Program-made: the position numbers and the translations under genes
From: Gammaproteobacteria bacterium
GTDB taxonomy: Bacteria > Pseudomonadota > Gammaproteobacteria > Steroidobacterales > Foliamicaceae
Length of the DNA stretch: 64,000 bases
Assembly: GCA_009845905.1 (NCBI GenBank)
Contig: VXYS01000004.1
Span: 1-64,000 of the forward strand
Direction of reading: 5' to 3'
In this document: one piece after another, positions 20,635 to 29,803 of the stretch
Layout: each line of letters opens with the position of its first letter
Position numbering within the stretch: position 1 is the first letter of the stretch
Notes under the pieces: generated by a model
The model's database searches: none
What the model was told of the DNA's origin: nothing
What the model saw: only the letters and a program-made list of their open reading frames with translations

Positions 20635-22203
20635 ATGAGCCAGGAAATCCTTCAGGAGCTTTCCAGCCTGCTGGGCAGCGAACACGTGATCACGGACGAT
20701 GCCGAGCGCCGTTACTTCACGACCGACGTTTACAACTCCCGGGAGCTGCCGCTGGCGGTCATTCGGCCGGGAAGCGTGGAGGAATTGCAGGAAGCGGCGC
20801 GGATTGCATTGAAGAACAATGTCGCGCTCGTGCCCCGGGGCGGCGGCGCTTCGTACACCGACGGCTACCTGCCGGTCACGTCGCAGTCGCTGCTGGTGGA
20901 AACCTCGCGCCTCAACCGCATCGTGGAAATCAACGCAACGGACATGTACGTGACGGTCGAACCGGCCGTGACCTGGGAGAGGCTCAACGCGGCGCTGGCC
21001 AAGGAGAAGCTGCGCACGCCGTTCTGGGGGCCGTTCTCCGGCCTGAAGGCGACCGTGGGCGGATCGACTTCGCAAAACTCCGCGAGCATGGGCACGGGCA
21101 ACCACGGCCTGTCCGCGGAATCGGTGCTTTCGTTCGACGTCGTGCTGGGCAACGGCAAGCTGCTGAAGACGGGGTCCGCATCGATCAGCACCTCCAAGCC
21201 GTTCTTCCGCTGGTACGGACCGGACCTGACCGGCCTTTTCACCGGCGACACCGGCGCCATGGGTATCAAGGCGCGGATCACACTGCGGTTGATCAGGCGG
21301 CCGGAACGCTCCGGTACCGCTTCTTTCGGTTTCGACACCTTTGACGACATGGCTGCCGGCATGTCGGCGGTGGCGCGTCTCGGCATAGTCGCCGACAACT
21401 ACGGACTGGACCCCAAGCTGCAGCAGGGCCAGCTCACCAAGACCGACACCGGCGATGCACTGCGCGCCGTGTGGAACGTAACGCGCGACTCCAGCAATCC
21501 GGTGGAGGCCGTCAGCCGGCTTACGCGCATGGCGCTGGCGGGCAAGCGCTTTTTTGCCGGCTTCAGCCACTCCGCCCACTACGTCGTGGAGGGGTACAGC
21601 GCGGCGGAGGTCAAGTCCAAACTGAAACTGGTCCGTGAAACCATGCGGCCGCATGGAACCGAAATAGCCAATACCGTGCCTACCGTGCTCAGAGCCATGC
21701 CGTTCATACCGATGTACTCCGTGCTCGGCGTCAACGGCGAACGATGGGTGCCGCTGCACGGCATCATGCCGTTCTCGGCGGTTCCCGAGTTCCGCCGCCG
21801 GCTCATGGCCATGTACGAGGAGAACGCCGACCGAATGAAGGAGTTGCGGGTAGACAAGGGCGCCATGTTCATGACCATCAACTCCAATGCATTTCTGTAC
21901 GAGCCGGTGTTCTACTGGGAGGACAGCCAGACGGTGTTCCACAAGCGGTTCATGCCCAAGGACTATCTGGCGACGCTGCCGGAACACGACGAGAATCCCG
22001 AAGGCCGGGCGCTGGTGGCGGAATTGCGCCAGCGCATCCTGGATATCTTCTGGCAGGTCGGCGCCTCGCACCTGCAGGTGGGCAAGACCTACCCCTATCT
22101 GCGCGGGCGCCAGCCGGAAGCCGAACGGCTGCTCCGGGAGTTCAAGGGCAGCGTCGACCCGAACAACCTCATGAACCCCGGCGCGCTCGGCCTCGGCACG
22201 TAA
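20635..22203 (+). CDS. FAD-binding (PCMH/GlcD-type) oxidoreductase
   Basis: 522 residues. FAD_binding_4 domain at about 35-210 with AVIRPGSVEEL, PRGGGASYTDGY and VGGSTSQNSASMGTG, then a FAD-oxidase C-terminal domain ending SVDPNNLMNPGALG, as in D-lactate/glycolate dehydrogenases and alkylglycerone-phosphate synthase relatives. RBS GGGAGGGG lies 7 bp before the ATG. It is cytoplasmic (no signal peptide). The substrate is probably a hydroxy acid but is not determined by sequence; no partner Fe-S subunit is adjacent. A palindromic element separates it from the next gene. Confidence 0.85.
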   Translation: MSQEILQELSSLLGSEHVITDDAERRYFTTDVYNSRELPLAVIRPGSVEELQEAARIALKNNVALVPRGGGASYTDGYLPVTSQSLLVETSRLNRIVEINATDMYVTVEPAVTWERLNAALAKEKLRTPFWGPFSGLKATVGGSTSQNSASMGTGNHGLSAESVLSFDVVLGNGKLLKTGSASISTSKPFFRWYGPDLTGLFTGDTGAMGIKARITLRLIRRPERSGTASFGFDTFDDMAAGMSAVARLGIVADNYGLDPKLQQGQLTKTDTGDALRAVWNVTRDSSNPVEAVSRLTRMALAGKRFFAGFSHSAHYVVEGYSAAEVKSKLKLVRETMRPHGTEIANTVPTVLRAMPFIPMYSVLGVNGERWVPLHGIMPFSAVPEFRRRLMAMYEENADRMKELRVDKGAMFMTINSNAFLYEPVFYWEDSQTVFHKRFMPKDYLATLPEHDENPEGRALVAELRQRILDIFWQVGASHLQVGKTYPYLRGRQPEAERLLREFKGSVDPNNLMNPGALGLGT

Positions 22204-22231
22204 AGCTGATGCACGATCCCGCTAAACCCTC

Positions 22232-22330
22232 GCCTTGCTCACACCGTGCCTTCTGGGGAGGCGCCATCCATGGCTCGGTTCCGCCATCCCTGGCTCCAAC
22301 GCTCCCCAGAAGGCACGGTGTAAGCAAGGC
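22232..22330. repeat. Palindromic element, type B copy 2
   Basis: A 29-bp inverted repeat with one mismatch (22232-22260 and 22302-22330) around a 41-bp core whose reverse complement matches the core at 52789-52836 almost base for base (CGTTGGAGCCAGGGATGGCG and continuing). Arm sequences differ from every other copy. A second, smaller hairpin (CGAGGGCG/CGCCCTCG, 22342-22360) follows. Together these occupy most of the 170-bp gap between two same-strand genes. Confidence 0.9.
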
Positions 22331-22373
22331 TTCCCTGGGTGCGAGGGCGTCCCGCCCTCGAAGAAGCGCGGCG

Positions 22374-24125
22374 TTGGTCGTATCGACCGCTTTCTTTGCT
22401 TGCCTGCTTTCGCTAAGCCTCCACGGACCTGCACGGGCGGAGGCGGATGAGCGGGTGGTGGGGGTGCTGTTCGTGATTCATGGCGGTTCGGAAGACTGGA
22501 CCGACCGCGGCGCCTTCGACACGGCCGCGCAGCTTTTCTCGTACGATCACAACAGCGCCGTCTATCAGCGTTTTCTCTGGGACCCGCGCATCTGGCCGCG
22601 CTTCATGGACTTCGGCAACGGCCCCAAGGAGGCCCTGAAGTATCGCTTCGAGTACGACCGGATCGACGGACCGAGCCCCTTCTACGGCATCACCTTCTCG
22701 CAGATGAACTCGCTAGAGGAGGCGCTGGACGCCCGCGCGCAGGAGCTGGGCGTGCGCTTCGTCGTGGACCTGGCGTCCTGGATGGCAGCGGACCCGAAGA
22801 ACCACCCCTGGCCCCGACTCGTCTATGGACCCGGCAGTCCGCAGGGCCAGCCCCTGACGTATTGCGGGCCGGCCGACGATCCCTGGCCCGACTGCGATCC
22901 CGAGCGGCACAACGTGGACGGTCCCATCCCACGGCTGCTGGAACAGGGCGCGACCGAGATCGTGGCCATCGACATGACGGTGGGCGGCGCCCGGTTCTCC
23001 AAGACGCATGACGTGGTCCGGACGCTGCGCGCGCGCCTTACCGCCGAGGCCGGTGAGGGCGGGAAACCGGTTCCCTTGCGCTGGTTGAACGACCCCAGGG
23101 ACCTGATGCGCGATTCGTACCCGGACGAACCGGCGGGATGGACGCGTTCTCTCGGACCCCCGGCGGCCGACCGCAGCGTGCCACTGGAAGATGCGCCCAA
23201 CCCGGTGGTTTCCTCGCCGTTGCTGGCCTTGCTGCATGCCGAAGGTATCGCCGAGCGGTTCAACCCGGAAGTGGAGGAAGCCGAGACCGGCATTGTGCTG
23301 CTCGGCCATGCGCTGCGCCGCTACGACGAGTATTTCGATCCGAAGATCGATGACACCCTGAAGCTGCACCAGACCATAGCGCTGGAATTGCTGCGCACCT
23401 ACCCGGAACTCAAGGAACACAGGATCGTAGGCGCCTGGGCCGGGGACATGGTCCTGAACGAGACGCTGACGGACACGCCTGCCGGAGGTTACGAGCGGAG
23501 CCGGCCCATGCGCGGTGAGAACCTGGGTTACGCGGCGCTGTACGAGCAGCCGGGCGTTCATCCGCAGGGCAAGTGGGGATACCGTTACTGGGAGGCGCTG
23601 GACTACCTGCGTGCCGACGGCGTGGAGCACATCGTGGTGGCCTTCCCGCAGATCGTGGCCGAATCGGTGCTCAACATGGTCGAGGTGCCCAACCAGATCG
23701 GCAAGGAAGTGGGCTACCGCAACTGGCTCTACTACGAACAGGGCGATTTCAAACGCTACCCAAAGGTCGGGCATCCGTTCGCCGACTACTGGGGCATCTG
23801 GGTAAACACGGAATGCAGAAATGGCGATTCAACAGTCGCCTGTTGCCTGGAAATGGGCGGCTGCGCCGACGGACAGCCCTATCCGCCGGCGCGCCAGACG
23901 CCTCCCGACCGGCGGCGCAACGACATGGACCCGTCGCTGGGCTACGACATACCCGCGTTCGGCCATATCGGTTATGACCCGGCCCTGGGCCGCCCGTCGG
24001 ACGACCATCCGGTCCAGCAGCAGTACCGCGGCACCTGGGCGATGTGGCGGCCCCCGAACGACGACCCCCGCATGGGAGAGCTGATGGCAAGGTTTATCGT
24101 CGAGGCCGTGCAGGCCGGACGTTAG
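22374..24125 (+). CDS. Unrecognised exported protein, possibly chelatase-like fold
   Basis: About 583 residues from a proposed TTG start; the open frame extends upstream, but no ATG or GTG in it is suitably placed, and TTG 22374 gives a clean signal peptide (MVVSTAFFACLLSLSLHGPA, then RAEADE). I do not recognise the family. It opens with VVGVLFVIHGGSEDW and has a later VLLGHALRRYDEY; the two His-Gly type loops recall two-lobed ferrochelatase/CbiX folds, a weak hint only. The Cys-rich segment ECRNGDSTVACCLEMGGC near the C-terminus may form disulfides. It is followed after 24 bp by a DUF1838 gene on the same strand, suggesting a shared process. Confidence 0.65.
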   Translation: MVVSTAFFACLLSLSLHGPARAEADERVVGVLFVIHGGSEDWTDRGAFDTAAQLFSYDHNSAVYQRFLWDPRIWPRFMDFGNGPKEALKYRFEYDRIDGPSPFYGITFSQMNSLEEALDARAQELGVRFVVDLASWMAADPKNHPWPRLVYGPGSPQGQPLTYCGPADDPWPDCDPERHNVDGPIPRLLEQGATEIVAIDMTVGGARFSKTHDVVRTLRARLTAEAGEGGKPVPLRWLNDPRDLMRDSYPDEPAGWTRSLGPPAADRSVPLEDAPNPVVSSPLLALLHAEGIAERFNPEVEEAETGIVLLGHALRRYDEYFDPKIDDTLKLHQTIALELLRTYPELKEHRIVGAWAGDMVLNETLTDTPAGGYERSRPMRGENLGYAALYEQPGVHPQGKWGYRYWEALDYLRADGVEHIVVAFPQIVAESVLNMVEVPNQIGKEVGYRNWLYYEQGDFKRYPKVGHPFADYWGIWVNTECRNGDSTVACCLEMGGCADGQPYPPARQTPPDRRRNDMDPSLGYDIPAFGHIGYDPALGRPSDDHPVQQQYRGTWAMWRPPNDDPRMGELMARFIVEAVQAGR

Positions 24126-24149
24126 CCCCGCCTGTCGGACGCCGAAGCG

Positions 24150-24983
24150 ATGACAAGCGATACGGGCCTGAGCCGCCGCGAGTTGCTGGCCGGCGCCGGA
24201 GGGCTGGCGGTCCTGGGTGCGCCCTTCAGCGCCCTGGCGGCGGGCGATTCACCGACTGAAATCAACCTGGCGACGCCGCGCGACAACCTCCTGGCCTTGG
24301 TACGCATCCAGGCGAGCCTGCGCGAGGAAGACGTGCCCTGGTGGTACAGCGGCATCATCTACGGTGCGGAAGACGGCCAGGCGCCTCGTCTCCTGTTCGC
24401 TTTCGAAGGCATGGAGATGTACTGGATGCGCCACCTGGAGGACGGGGAGTTCGAACTGATCGGCCACACCGTATCGTTTCTCAAGGACGGCCAGACGGGC
24501 GAGTGGCTGCGCGAATGGCGGAACCCCTACACCGGTGAACTGCTGGAAGTGCCGGCGGCGGTGCAGGGCGGTGGCGCCGGGCGTGGGTTCAACTACTCCG
24601 TCAGGGGAATACGCCCGACGCCGTTCGTGGACCAGATGCCGGAACGGCCGCCCGCCTACCGGATACTGTCGGGCGGAGGACGCATCTGGCTCACGAAGGA
24701 AACCGAGTACCCGCCGGGCATGGCTCAACCCCGCCTGCAGCGGCAGACCATGAACTGCTCACTGGAGGAATTCACCGATCCCGCCCGGGAACGGCTGAAC
24801 ACCCAGTTCGCCTCCACCGTGTTCATGCCATGGCGCAACTGGATGAACATGGGCGACCGACCCGGTCACCTGATCTGGCACGCGGCGGGACTGAAGCTGG
24901 ATTCGATCGACTCGCTGCCGGCCAACTATCGCGCGCGCCTCGACGCCGAACATCCCGACAAACTGACCGCCCGTCCCGGTTAG
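24150..24983 (+). CDS. DUF1838-family protein with Tat-type signal
   Basis: 277 residues. The N-terminus LSRRELLAGAGGLAVLGAP resembles a twin-arginine signal, so the protein is probably exported folded. The rest matches DUF1838: PWWYSGIIYGAEDG, LLFAFEGMEMYWMR, and a C-terminal VFMPWRNWMNMG block. The function of this family is unknown. A second, divergent-sequence DUF1838 protein is encoded convergently 24 bp away. The start ATG 24150 gives the full signal peptide. Confidence 0.85.
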   Translation: MTSDTGLSRRELLAGAGGLAVLGAPFSALAAGDSPTEINLATPRDNLLALVRIQASLREEDVPWWYSGIIYGAEDGQAPRLLFAFEGMEMYWMRHLEDGEFELIGHTVSFLKDGQTGEWLREWRNPYTGELLEVPAAVQGGGAGRGFNYSVRGIRPTPFVDQMPERPPAYRILSGGGRIWLTKETEYPPGMAQPRLQRQTMNCSLEEFTDPARERLNTQFASTVFMPWRNWMNMGDRPGHLIWHAAGLKLDSIDSLPANYRARLDAEHPDKLTARPG

Positions 24984-25007
24984 ACGGGGCGCGGACGAAA
25001 GTTCGGC

Positions 25008-25838
25008 CTACTCCGGCCAGCCTTCCCCAGCGGCGCCCGCCTGCAGGGCGCGGATCTCGTCCAGGTCCGCGGGCGGCCGCAGCCACATGGCCGCCTCCTC
25101 CCGGGCCCACTCAAGCAATGCCGGCGGGAACTCGTCCTGGCTCTCGACCCGCCATGACAACATGTGGTAGATCGCATTCCCTTCTCCGGCGAACGGCGGC
25201 AGCGCGCCGTAGCGCTGCCAGCTCAATTGGTGGGTTTCGTCCGCCATATCGTTCGAATGAATAAAGAAGTCATAGTTTTCCCACGCCTGGTAGCGATCGC
25301 CGCCGGGAACCGGGAAATCCAGGAAGACTGAAGCGGTAATCGCGGTCGTGCTCCGGCCCAGCTTGCGCACCTGCATGCCGTTTCGGGACTTGATTCTCTG
25401 GACGCTCTCGCCGACACCCTGTTCGACGTCCCCGTAGATGCGCCCGTCCCGCATGCGGTAGCGGATGAGCTGGTAGGGATAGGCGATCGGCTGCACCGGC
25501 CGGCCCTTGTACTCGGTGAGGATTTCTCCGCTGACCGGATCGGTATACGTGTAGGTCTTTCGCGTCAGGTGAATGACGGCGCCGTCCGGATCGTCGGGCC
25601 AGATCACCGTGGAGCTGTCAAAACCGATCATCCCCAGCAGCTTTTCGCCGGAGGGATAGTCATAAACGCCGCCCTCCGAAACCCAGTGGACCGGGGCGCC
25701 GGTGCCCGCCCGCGCGTCGACCCAGGTCCGCAGCACCTCCGGCGCCGCAGCGCGGGATACCGGTGGTTCGCCGGCGGCGCCACCCGGCGCATGAACAGCC
25801 GCGCAGGCAGCAAGAAGGAGTACAGGAATTGTTCGCAT
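25008..25838 (-). CDS. DUF1838-like exported protein, Sec signal
   Basis: 276 residues with a Sec-type (possibly lipoprotein-like, LLAACAAV) signal. VHWVSEGGVYDYPSGEKLLG and GFDSSTVIWPDD line up with the N-terminal DUF1838 blocks of the preceding protein, and FFIHSNDMADE resembles the C-terminal part. The paralogues are convergent and exported by different signals. The function is unknown. The start ATG at 25838 is clear. Confidence 0.72.
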   Translation of the reverse strand: MRTIPVLLLAACAAVHAPGGAAGEPPVSRAAAPEVLRTWVDARAGTGAPVHWVSEGGVYDYPSGEKLLGMIGFDSSTVIWPDDPDGAVIHLTRKTYTYTDPVSGEILTEYKGRPVQPIAYPYQLIRYRMRDGRIYGDVEQGVGESVQRIKSRNGMQVRKLGRSTTAITASVFLDFPVPGGDRYQAWENYDFFIHSNDMADETHQLSWQRYGALPPFAGEGNAIYHMLSWRVESQDEFPPALLEWAREEAAMWLRPPADLDEIRALQAGAAGEGWPE

Positions 25839-25983
25839 GGTTGTCCCCCGATGGAAATGTGCGGTGTATGTCCGGCGTCAAGCATAAGCCAGAATCACCG
25901 CGATTCCGAGCAGTTGGGCCGGCGGGATTTTTGCGGGCGCGGGTAGAATAGGGCTTCGGTTAGCGTGTTCTCGCGGAGACCCC

Positions 25984-27744
25984 ATGTCGGAGTATCGGCC
26001 CCCAGTCGACGAAATGCTCTTTATCCTGGACTCGATTGCCGGGATCGATAATGTCGCCCGGCTTCCGGGCTGCGAAGAGGTAACGACAGACCTGGCGCGC
26101 GCCGTGATGGATGAGGCCGGCGAACTGGCGGCCAACGTGCTGGCGCCGCTGAACGCCGCCGGAGATCAGGCCGGGAGCGCCGTGCTGAACGGCGAGGTCC
26201 ATGTCCCGGACAGCTTCCGCGAGGCGTACCAGTCCTTCGTCGAAGGCGGCTGGGGCGGGATTTCGGCGCCGGAGGCATACGGCGGCCAGGATTTGCCGCA
26301 GCTCATTTCCATGCCGGTCCAGGAGATGTGGCAATCGGCCAACCTGGCCTGGTCGCTCTGTCCCCTGTTGAGCCAGGGCGCGCTGCATGCCCTGGAGCTG
26401 CACGCCAGCGAGGACCTCAGGCAGCAATTCCTGCCGCGACTGGTCAGCGGCGAGTGGACCGGCACCATGAACCTCACCGAGCCGCAGGCGGGCTCCGATC
26501 TGGGACTGGTGCGCTGCCAGGCCAAACGCGAAAACGGGCACTACCTGATCAACGGCCAGAAGATCTTCATTACCTTCGGCGACCATGACATGGCCGGCAA
26601 CATCCTGCACCTGGTGCTGGCGCGACTTCCCGATGCGCCGCAGGGCACTCGAGGGCTTTCGCTGTTTTTGGTCCCCAAGGTAATCCCGGACGAGAACGGC
26701 GAGCCCGACCGGCCCAACAACGTGCGTGCCGTCTCGGTGGAGCACAAGCTGGGGCTGCACGCCAGCCCGACCTGCGTCATGAGCTACGAGGACGCCGTGG
26801 GCTACCTGGTCGGCCAGGAGAACCACGGTCTTCCGCACATGTTCGCGATGATGAACGACGCCCGGGTGTCGGTGGGACTGCAGGGGGTGGCGATCGCGGA
26901 ACGGGCCTATCAGCAGGCCCTGGAGTACGCGCGCAACCGCATGCAAGGCAAGGCGCCCGGAAGCGCCGGCACCGTCTCCATTCTGCGCCACCCGGACGTG
27001 CGGCGCATGCTGATGGAAATGAAATCGCAGATCTTCGCGATGCGCTCGCTGTGTTACATGGCCGCCCTGCATACCGACCATACGCGCCGCCACCCGGACG
27101 AGGACAGGCGAGCCTGGCACCAGCGCCGGCTGGACCTGCTTACCCCGATCGTCAAGGGCTGGATATGCGAAGTGGCGATCGAGTTGACGTCGATCGGCAT
27201 ACAGGTGCATGGCGGCATGGGCTACGTGGAGGAGACGGGCGCGGCGCAGCACTATCGCGACGCCCGGATCATCACGATCTACGAGGGCACTTCCGGAATC
27301 CAGGCCGGAGACCTGGTCGGCCGCAAGATCATCCGCGACAAGGGCAGGGCGCTGGGCGAACTGCTCGAGGAAATCGGGGATACCCTGGCGAGCGCCGAAG
27401 CCCTGCCGGCCGAAGACCGCATCGTCGCGGAGGCGCTCCGCGACGGACTGGACGAGGCGGCATCGACCCTGGATTGGTTCCGCAGGGAACTGGGCGTCGA
27501 CGACGACCTGCCCGGATCGGTGGCTTTCAACCTGATGATGATGCTGGGCTATCTCTGCGGAGGCTGGCTGCACGCCCGTTCCGCGGTGGCCGCGGCCGGC
27601 GCCACGGACCGGCAGGATATGCAAGCCCGGCGCGTTTGTGCGCGGTTTTATGCCGAGCACCTGATGCCGCAGGTGGCCGCACGCGCCCGTCGAGTTCGGG
27701 CCGGCGCCGCCAACACGATGGCATTGAGTGAGGAGCAGTTCTGA
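25984..27744 (+). CDS. Acyl-CoA dehydrogenase with C-terminal AcdA-type domain (DmdC-like)
   Basis: 586 residues, the long acyl-CoA dehydrogenase form. The N-terminal extension precedes standard FAD-binding blocks: TGTMNLTEPQAGSDLG, KIFITFGDHDMAG and GLQGVAIAERAYQQ. The catalytic Glu is expected in IYEGTSGIQAGDLVGRK, and a C-terminal helical domain of about 150 residues follows. Members include 3-methylmercaptopropionyl-CoA dehydrogenase of DMSP breakdown and fatty acyl-CoA enzymes; the substrate cannot be chosen here. The next gene begins 1 bp after the stop. Confidence 0.88.
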   Translation: MSEYRPPVDEMLFILDSIAGIDNVARLPGCEEVTTDLARAVMDEAGELAANVLAPLNAAGDQAGSAVLNGEVHVPDSFREAYQSFVEGGWGGISAPEAYGGQDLPQLISMPVQEMWQSANLAWSLCPLLSQGALHALELHASEDLRQQFLPRLVSGEWTGTMNLTEPQAGSDLGLVRCQAKRENGHYLINGQKIFITFGDHDMAGNILHLVLARLPDAPQGTRGLSLFLVPKVIPDENGEPDRPNNVRAVSVEHKLGLHASPTCVMSYEDAVGYLVGQENHGLPHMFAMMNDARVSVGLQGVAIAERAYQQALEYARNRMQGKAPGSAGTVSILRHPDVRRMLMEMKSQIFAMRSLCYMAALHTDHTRRHPDEDRRAWHQRRLDLLTPIVKGWICEVAIELTSIGIQVHGGMGYVEETGAAQHYRDARIITIYEGTSGIQAGDLVGRKIIRDKGRALGELLEEIGDTLASAEALPAEDRIVAEALRDGLDEAASTLDWFRRELGVDDDLPGSVAFNLMMMLGYLCGGWLHARSAVAAAGATDRQDMQARRVCARFYAEHLMPQVAARARRVRAGAANTMALSEEQF

Positions 27745-27745
27745 C

Positions 27746-28897
27746 ATGCGGTTCTCGACCCGGCAAATCCACGCGGGAACGGAACCGGACCCCGTGACCG
27801 GATCGGTGCTGCCGCCGATTTACCAGTCCACCACCTTCGCCCAGCCGTCCGTCGACGAGTACCTTTCCAAGGGGTATTCGTACTCCCGCAGCGGCAACCC
27901 CACGGTGAGGGCCCTGGAAAAGCGCATTGCCGGGCTGGAAAACGGCGAGGACTGCACCTGCTATTCCACCGGCATGGCGGCGGTAAGCGCGGTGCTGCAC
28001 GCCTTTCTGAACGCCGGGGACCACGCCCTGGTATCGCAGGTCGCCTATGGAGGAACCTACCGGGTATGCACCCAGGTGTTCGCGCGTTTCGGCGCCGGCT
28101 TCACCTTCGTGGATACCTCGGACCCCGCCGCCGTCGAGGCGGCGATCAGGCCCGAGACCCGCCTGCTCCTGACCGAAACGCCGGCCAACCCGACGCTCGC
28201 GCTCAGCGACATCGCGGCCCTTTCGGAAATCGCCCGGGCCAACGACCTGATTCACGTCGTCGACAACACGTTTCTTACGCCCTATTACCAGCAGCCGCTT
28301 GCGCTGGGCGCGCACGTTTCCCTGCACAGCACCACCAAGTACCTCGACGGCCACAACGCCACGGTCGGAGGGGCCAACGTGGCGGCCACCGCCGAGCTGG
28401 ACGAAAAACTGCGTTTCGTGCAGAACGCCACCGGCAGCATCATGTCGCCGATGGTCGCCTGGCTTACCCTGCAAGGCGTCAAGACGCTTTCCGTGCGCAT
28501 GGACAGGCAGTCGGCCAGCGCCATGGCCATCGCGCGATACCTGAGCGACCATCCGGCGGTGGGCGAAGTCTGCTATCCGGGCCTTGAATCCTTCGCACAG
28601 CACGAACTGGCAGGTCGCCAGGCCAGCGGTTTCGGCGCCATGCTCTGGTGCGAACTGAATGGCGGACTCGAAGCCGGAAAGGCGTTGATGGACAACGTCG
28701 AACTGTGGACGCTGGCGGAAAACCTGGGCGCGGTCGAATCGCTGATTACCCACCCCGTCACGATGACCCATGCCGACGTGGAGCCCGAAGAGCGGCAGCG
28801 CGTGGGCCTGCGCGACGGCCTGGTTCGCTTCTCCGTGGGCCTGGAAGACTATGAAGACCTGATCGAAGCTCTGGACGCCGCCCTGGCCCGCCTCTGA
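27746..28897 (+). CDS. Trans-sulfuration PLP enzyme (cystathionine gamma-synthase / O-acylhomoserine sulfhydrylase type)
   Basis: 383 residues from ATG 27746, which has GAGGAG at 27729-27734; a GTG 18 bp upstream is less likely. The PLP lysine is in HSTTKYLDGHN, the ring-stacking and substrate region in YSRSGNPTVRALE, and the phosphate loop in CYSTGMAAVSAVL. Enzymes of this family join homoserine esters to cysteine or sulfide, or cleave cystathionine. Pairing with an acyl-CoA dehydrogenase that could belong to organosulfur breakdown is suggestive but not proof. MetB, MetC and MetZ cannot be separated from sequence alone. Confidence 0.85.
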   Translation: MRFSTRQIHAGTEPDPVTGSVLPPIYQSTTFAQPSVDEYLSKGYSYSRSGNPTVRALEKRIAGLENGEDCTCYSTGMAAVSAVLHAFLNAGDHALVSQVAYGGTYRVCTQVFARFGAGFTFVDTSDPAAVEAAIRPETRLLLTETPANPTLALSDIAALSEIARANDLIHVVDNTFLTPYYQQPLALGAHVSLHSTTKYLDGHNATVGGANVAATAELDEKLRFVQNATGSIMSPMVAWLTLQGVKTLSVRMDRQSASAMAIARYLSDHPAVGEVCYPGLESFAQHELAGRQASGFGAMLWCELNGGLEAGKALMDNVELWTLAENLGAVESLITHPVTMTHADVEPEERQRVGLRDGLVRFSVGLEDYEDLIEALDAALARL

Positions 28898-28906
28898 CCT
28901 CCGGGA

Positions 28907-28925
28907 GCGAGGGCATGTCCCTCGC
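28907..28925. terminator. Small hairpin between convergent genes
   Basis: GCGAGGG and CCCTCGC form a 7-bp stem with a 5-base loop in the 45-bp gap between the stops of the PLP enzyme and kduI. It could end transcription from both sides; no T-run follows on either strand, so support is limited to structure and place. Confidence 0.4.
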
Positions 28926-28942
28926 AGCGACCCGCCCTCCCA

Positions 28943-29785
28943 TTATTTGAGTTGGCAGATGTCGAGAACGTTCATGTCCGTGTAATCGAGATTCTCGCCG
29001 CCCATCGCCCAGATAAAGGAATAGTTGGAGGTTCCGCTGCCCATATGGATCGACCACGGTGGAGAAATAACCGCCTCTGAATCGCCCACAACGATATGGC
29101 GCATCGAGTCCGGCTCGCCCATGAAGTGGAACACCTTCTGATCGTCATCCAGTTCAAAATAGAAGTAGATTTCGGATCGCCGATCGTGCAGGTGCGGCGG
29201 CATTGTGTTCCAGACACTGCCCGGATTGAGAATCGTCAACCCCAGCAGCAACTGTGCCGATCGGCAAGTCTCGGGCACGATGTACTTGTAGATCGTGCGC
29301 TCGTTTGACGTCTCGAGCGAGCCAAGCTCAAGCGGAACGGCCTCGTCGATGGAAATCTTGACCAGATCGAATCGCGCGTGCGCAGGCGTCGAGGCAAGAT
29401 AGTAGCGCGCGGGATTGTCCTTGCTGTCGCACTCGAAAGAGACCTCCTGCGATCCCATCGGAATATACAAACCATCCCGAGGTTTCATCTCGAAGGTTTT
29501 ACCGTCGATGGATATTTTCCCGCTGCCGCCGCCCACGTTGACCACTCCCAGTTCACGCCTCTCCAGAAAAGGCGCTCCCGCCACAGGCTCGGTCTGATCC
29601 GGCAGTACGACGGTGTCCGTTACCGGCGCGGCGCCGCCGACAATCATGCGTTCCGTGTGCGAATAGTTCAGGTTGATTTCGTCGGCAACGAACATGCCGG
29701 CAACGAGATAGCGATCGCGCAGGGCTTCGTTACTGACTCCGTCCATCATGTCCGGGTGCGTTGCCTGATAGGTTCTTGAATACAC
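28943..29785 (-). CDS. kduI: 5-keto-4-deoxyuronate isomerase KduI
   Basis: 280 residues, full length. Converts 5-keto-4-deoxyuronate, released from unsaturated uronates by lyases, to 3-deoxy-D-glycero-2,5-hexodiulosonate. The cupin metal site is intact: two His and a Glu in [15 protein letters not shown] and a later His in SIHMGSG. Last gene of a leftward group: receptor, hydratase, LacI regulator, kduI, with gaps of 65, 24 and 18 bp. The next pathway enzymes (KduD, KdgK, KdgA) are not in the window. Confidence 0.95.
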   Translation of the reverse strand: MYSRTYQATHPDMMDGVSNEALRDRYLVAGMFVADEINLNYSHTERMIVGGAAPVTDTVVLPDQTEPVAGAPFLERRELGVVNVGGGSGKISIDGKTFEMKPRDGLYIPMGSQEVSFECDSKDNPARYYLASTPAHARFDLVKISIDEAVPLELGSLETSNERTIYKYIVPETCRSAQLLLGLTILNPGSVWNTMPPHLHDRRSEIYFYFELDDDQKVFHFMGEPDSMRHIVVGDSEAVISPPWSIHMGSGTSNYSFIWAMGGENLDYTDMNVLDICQLK

Positions 29786-29803
29786 GTTGAGACACCTCGT
29801 TGA

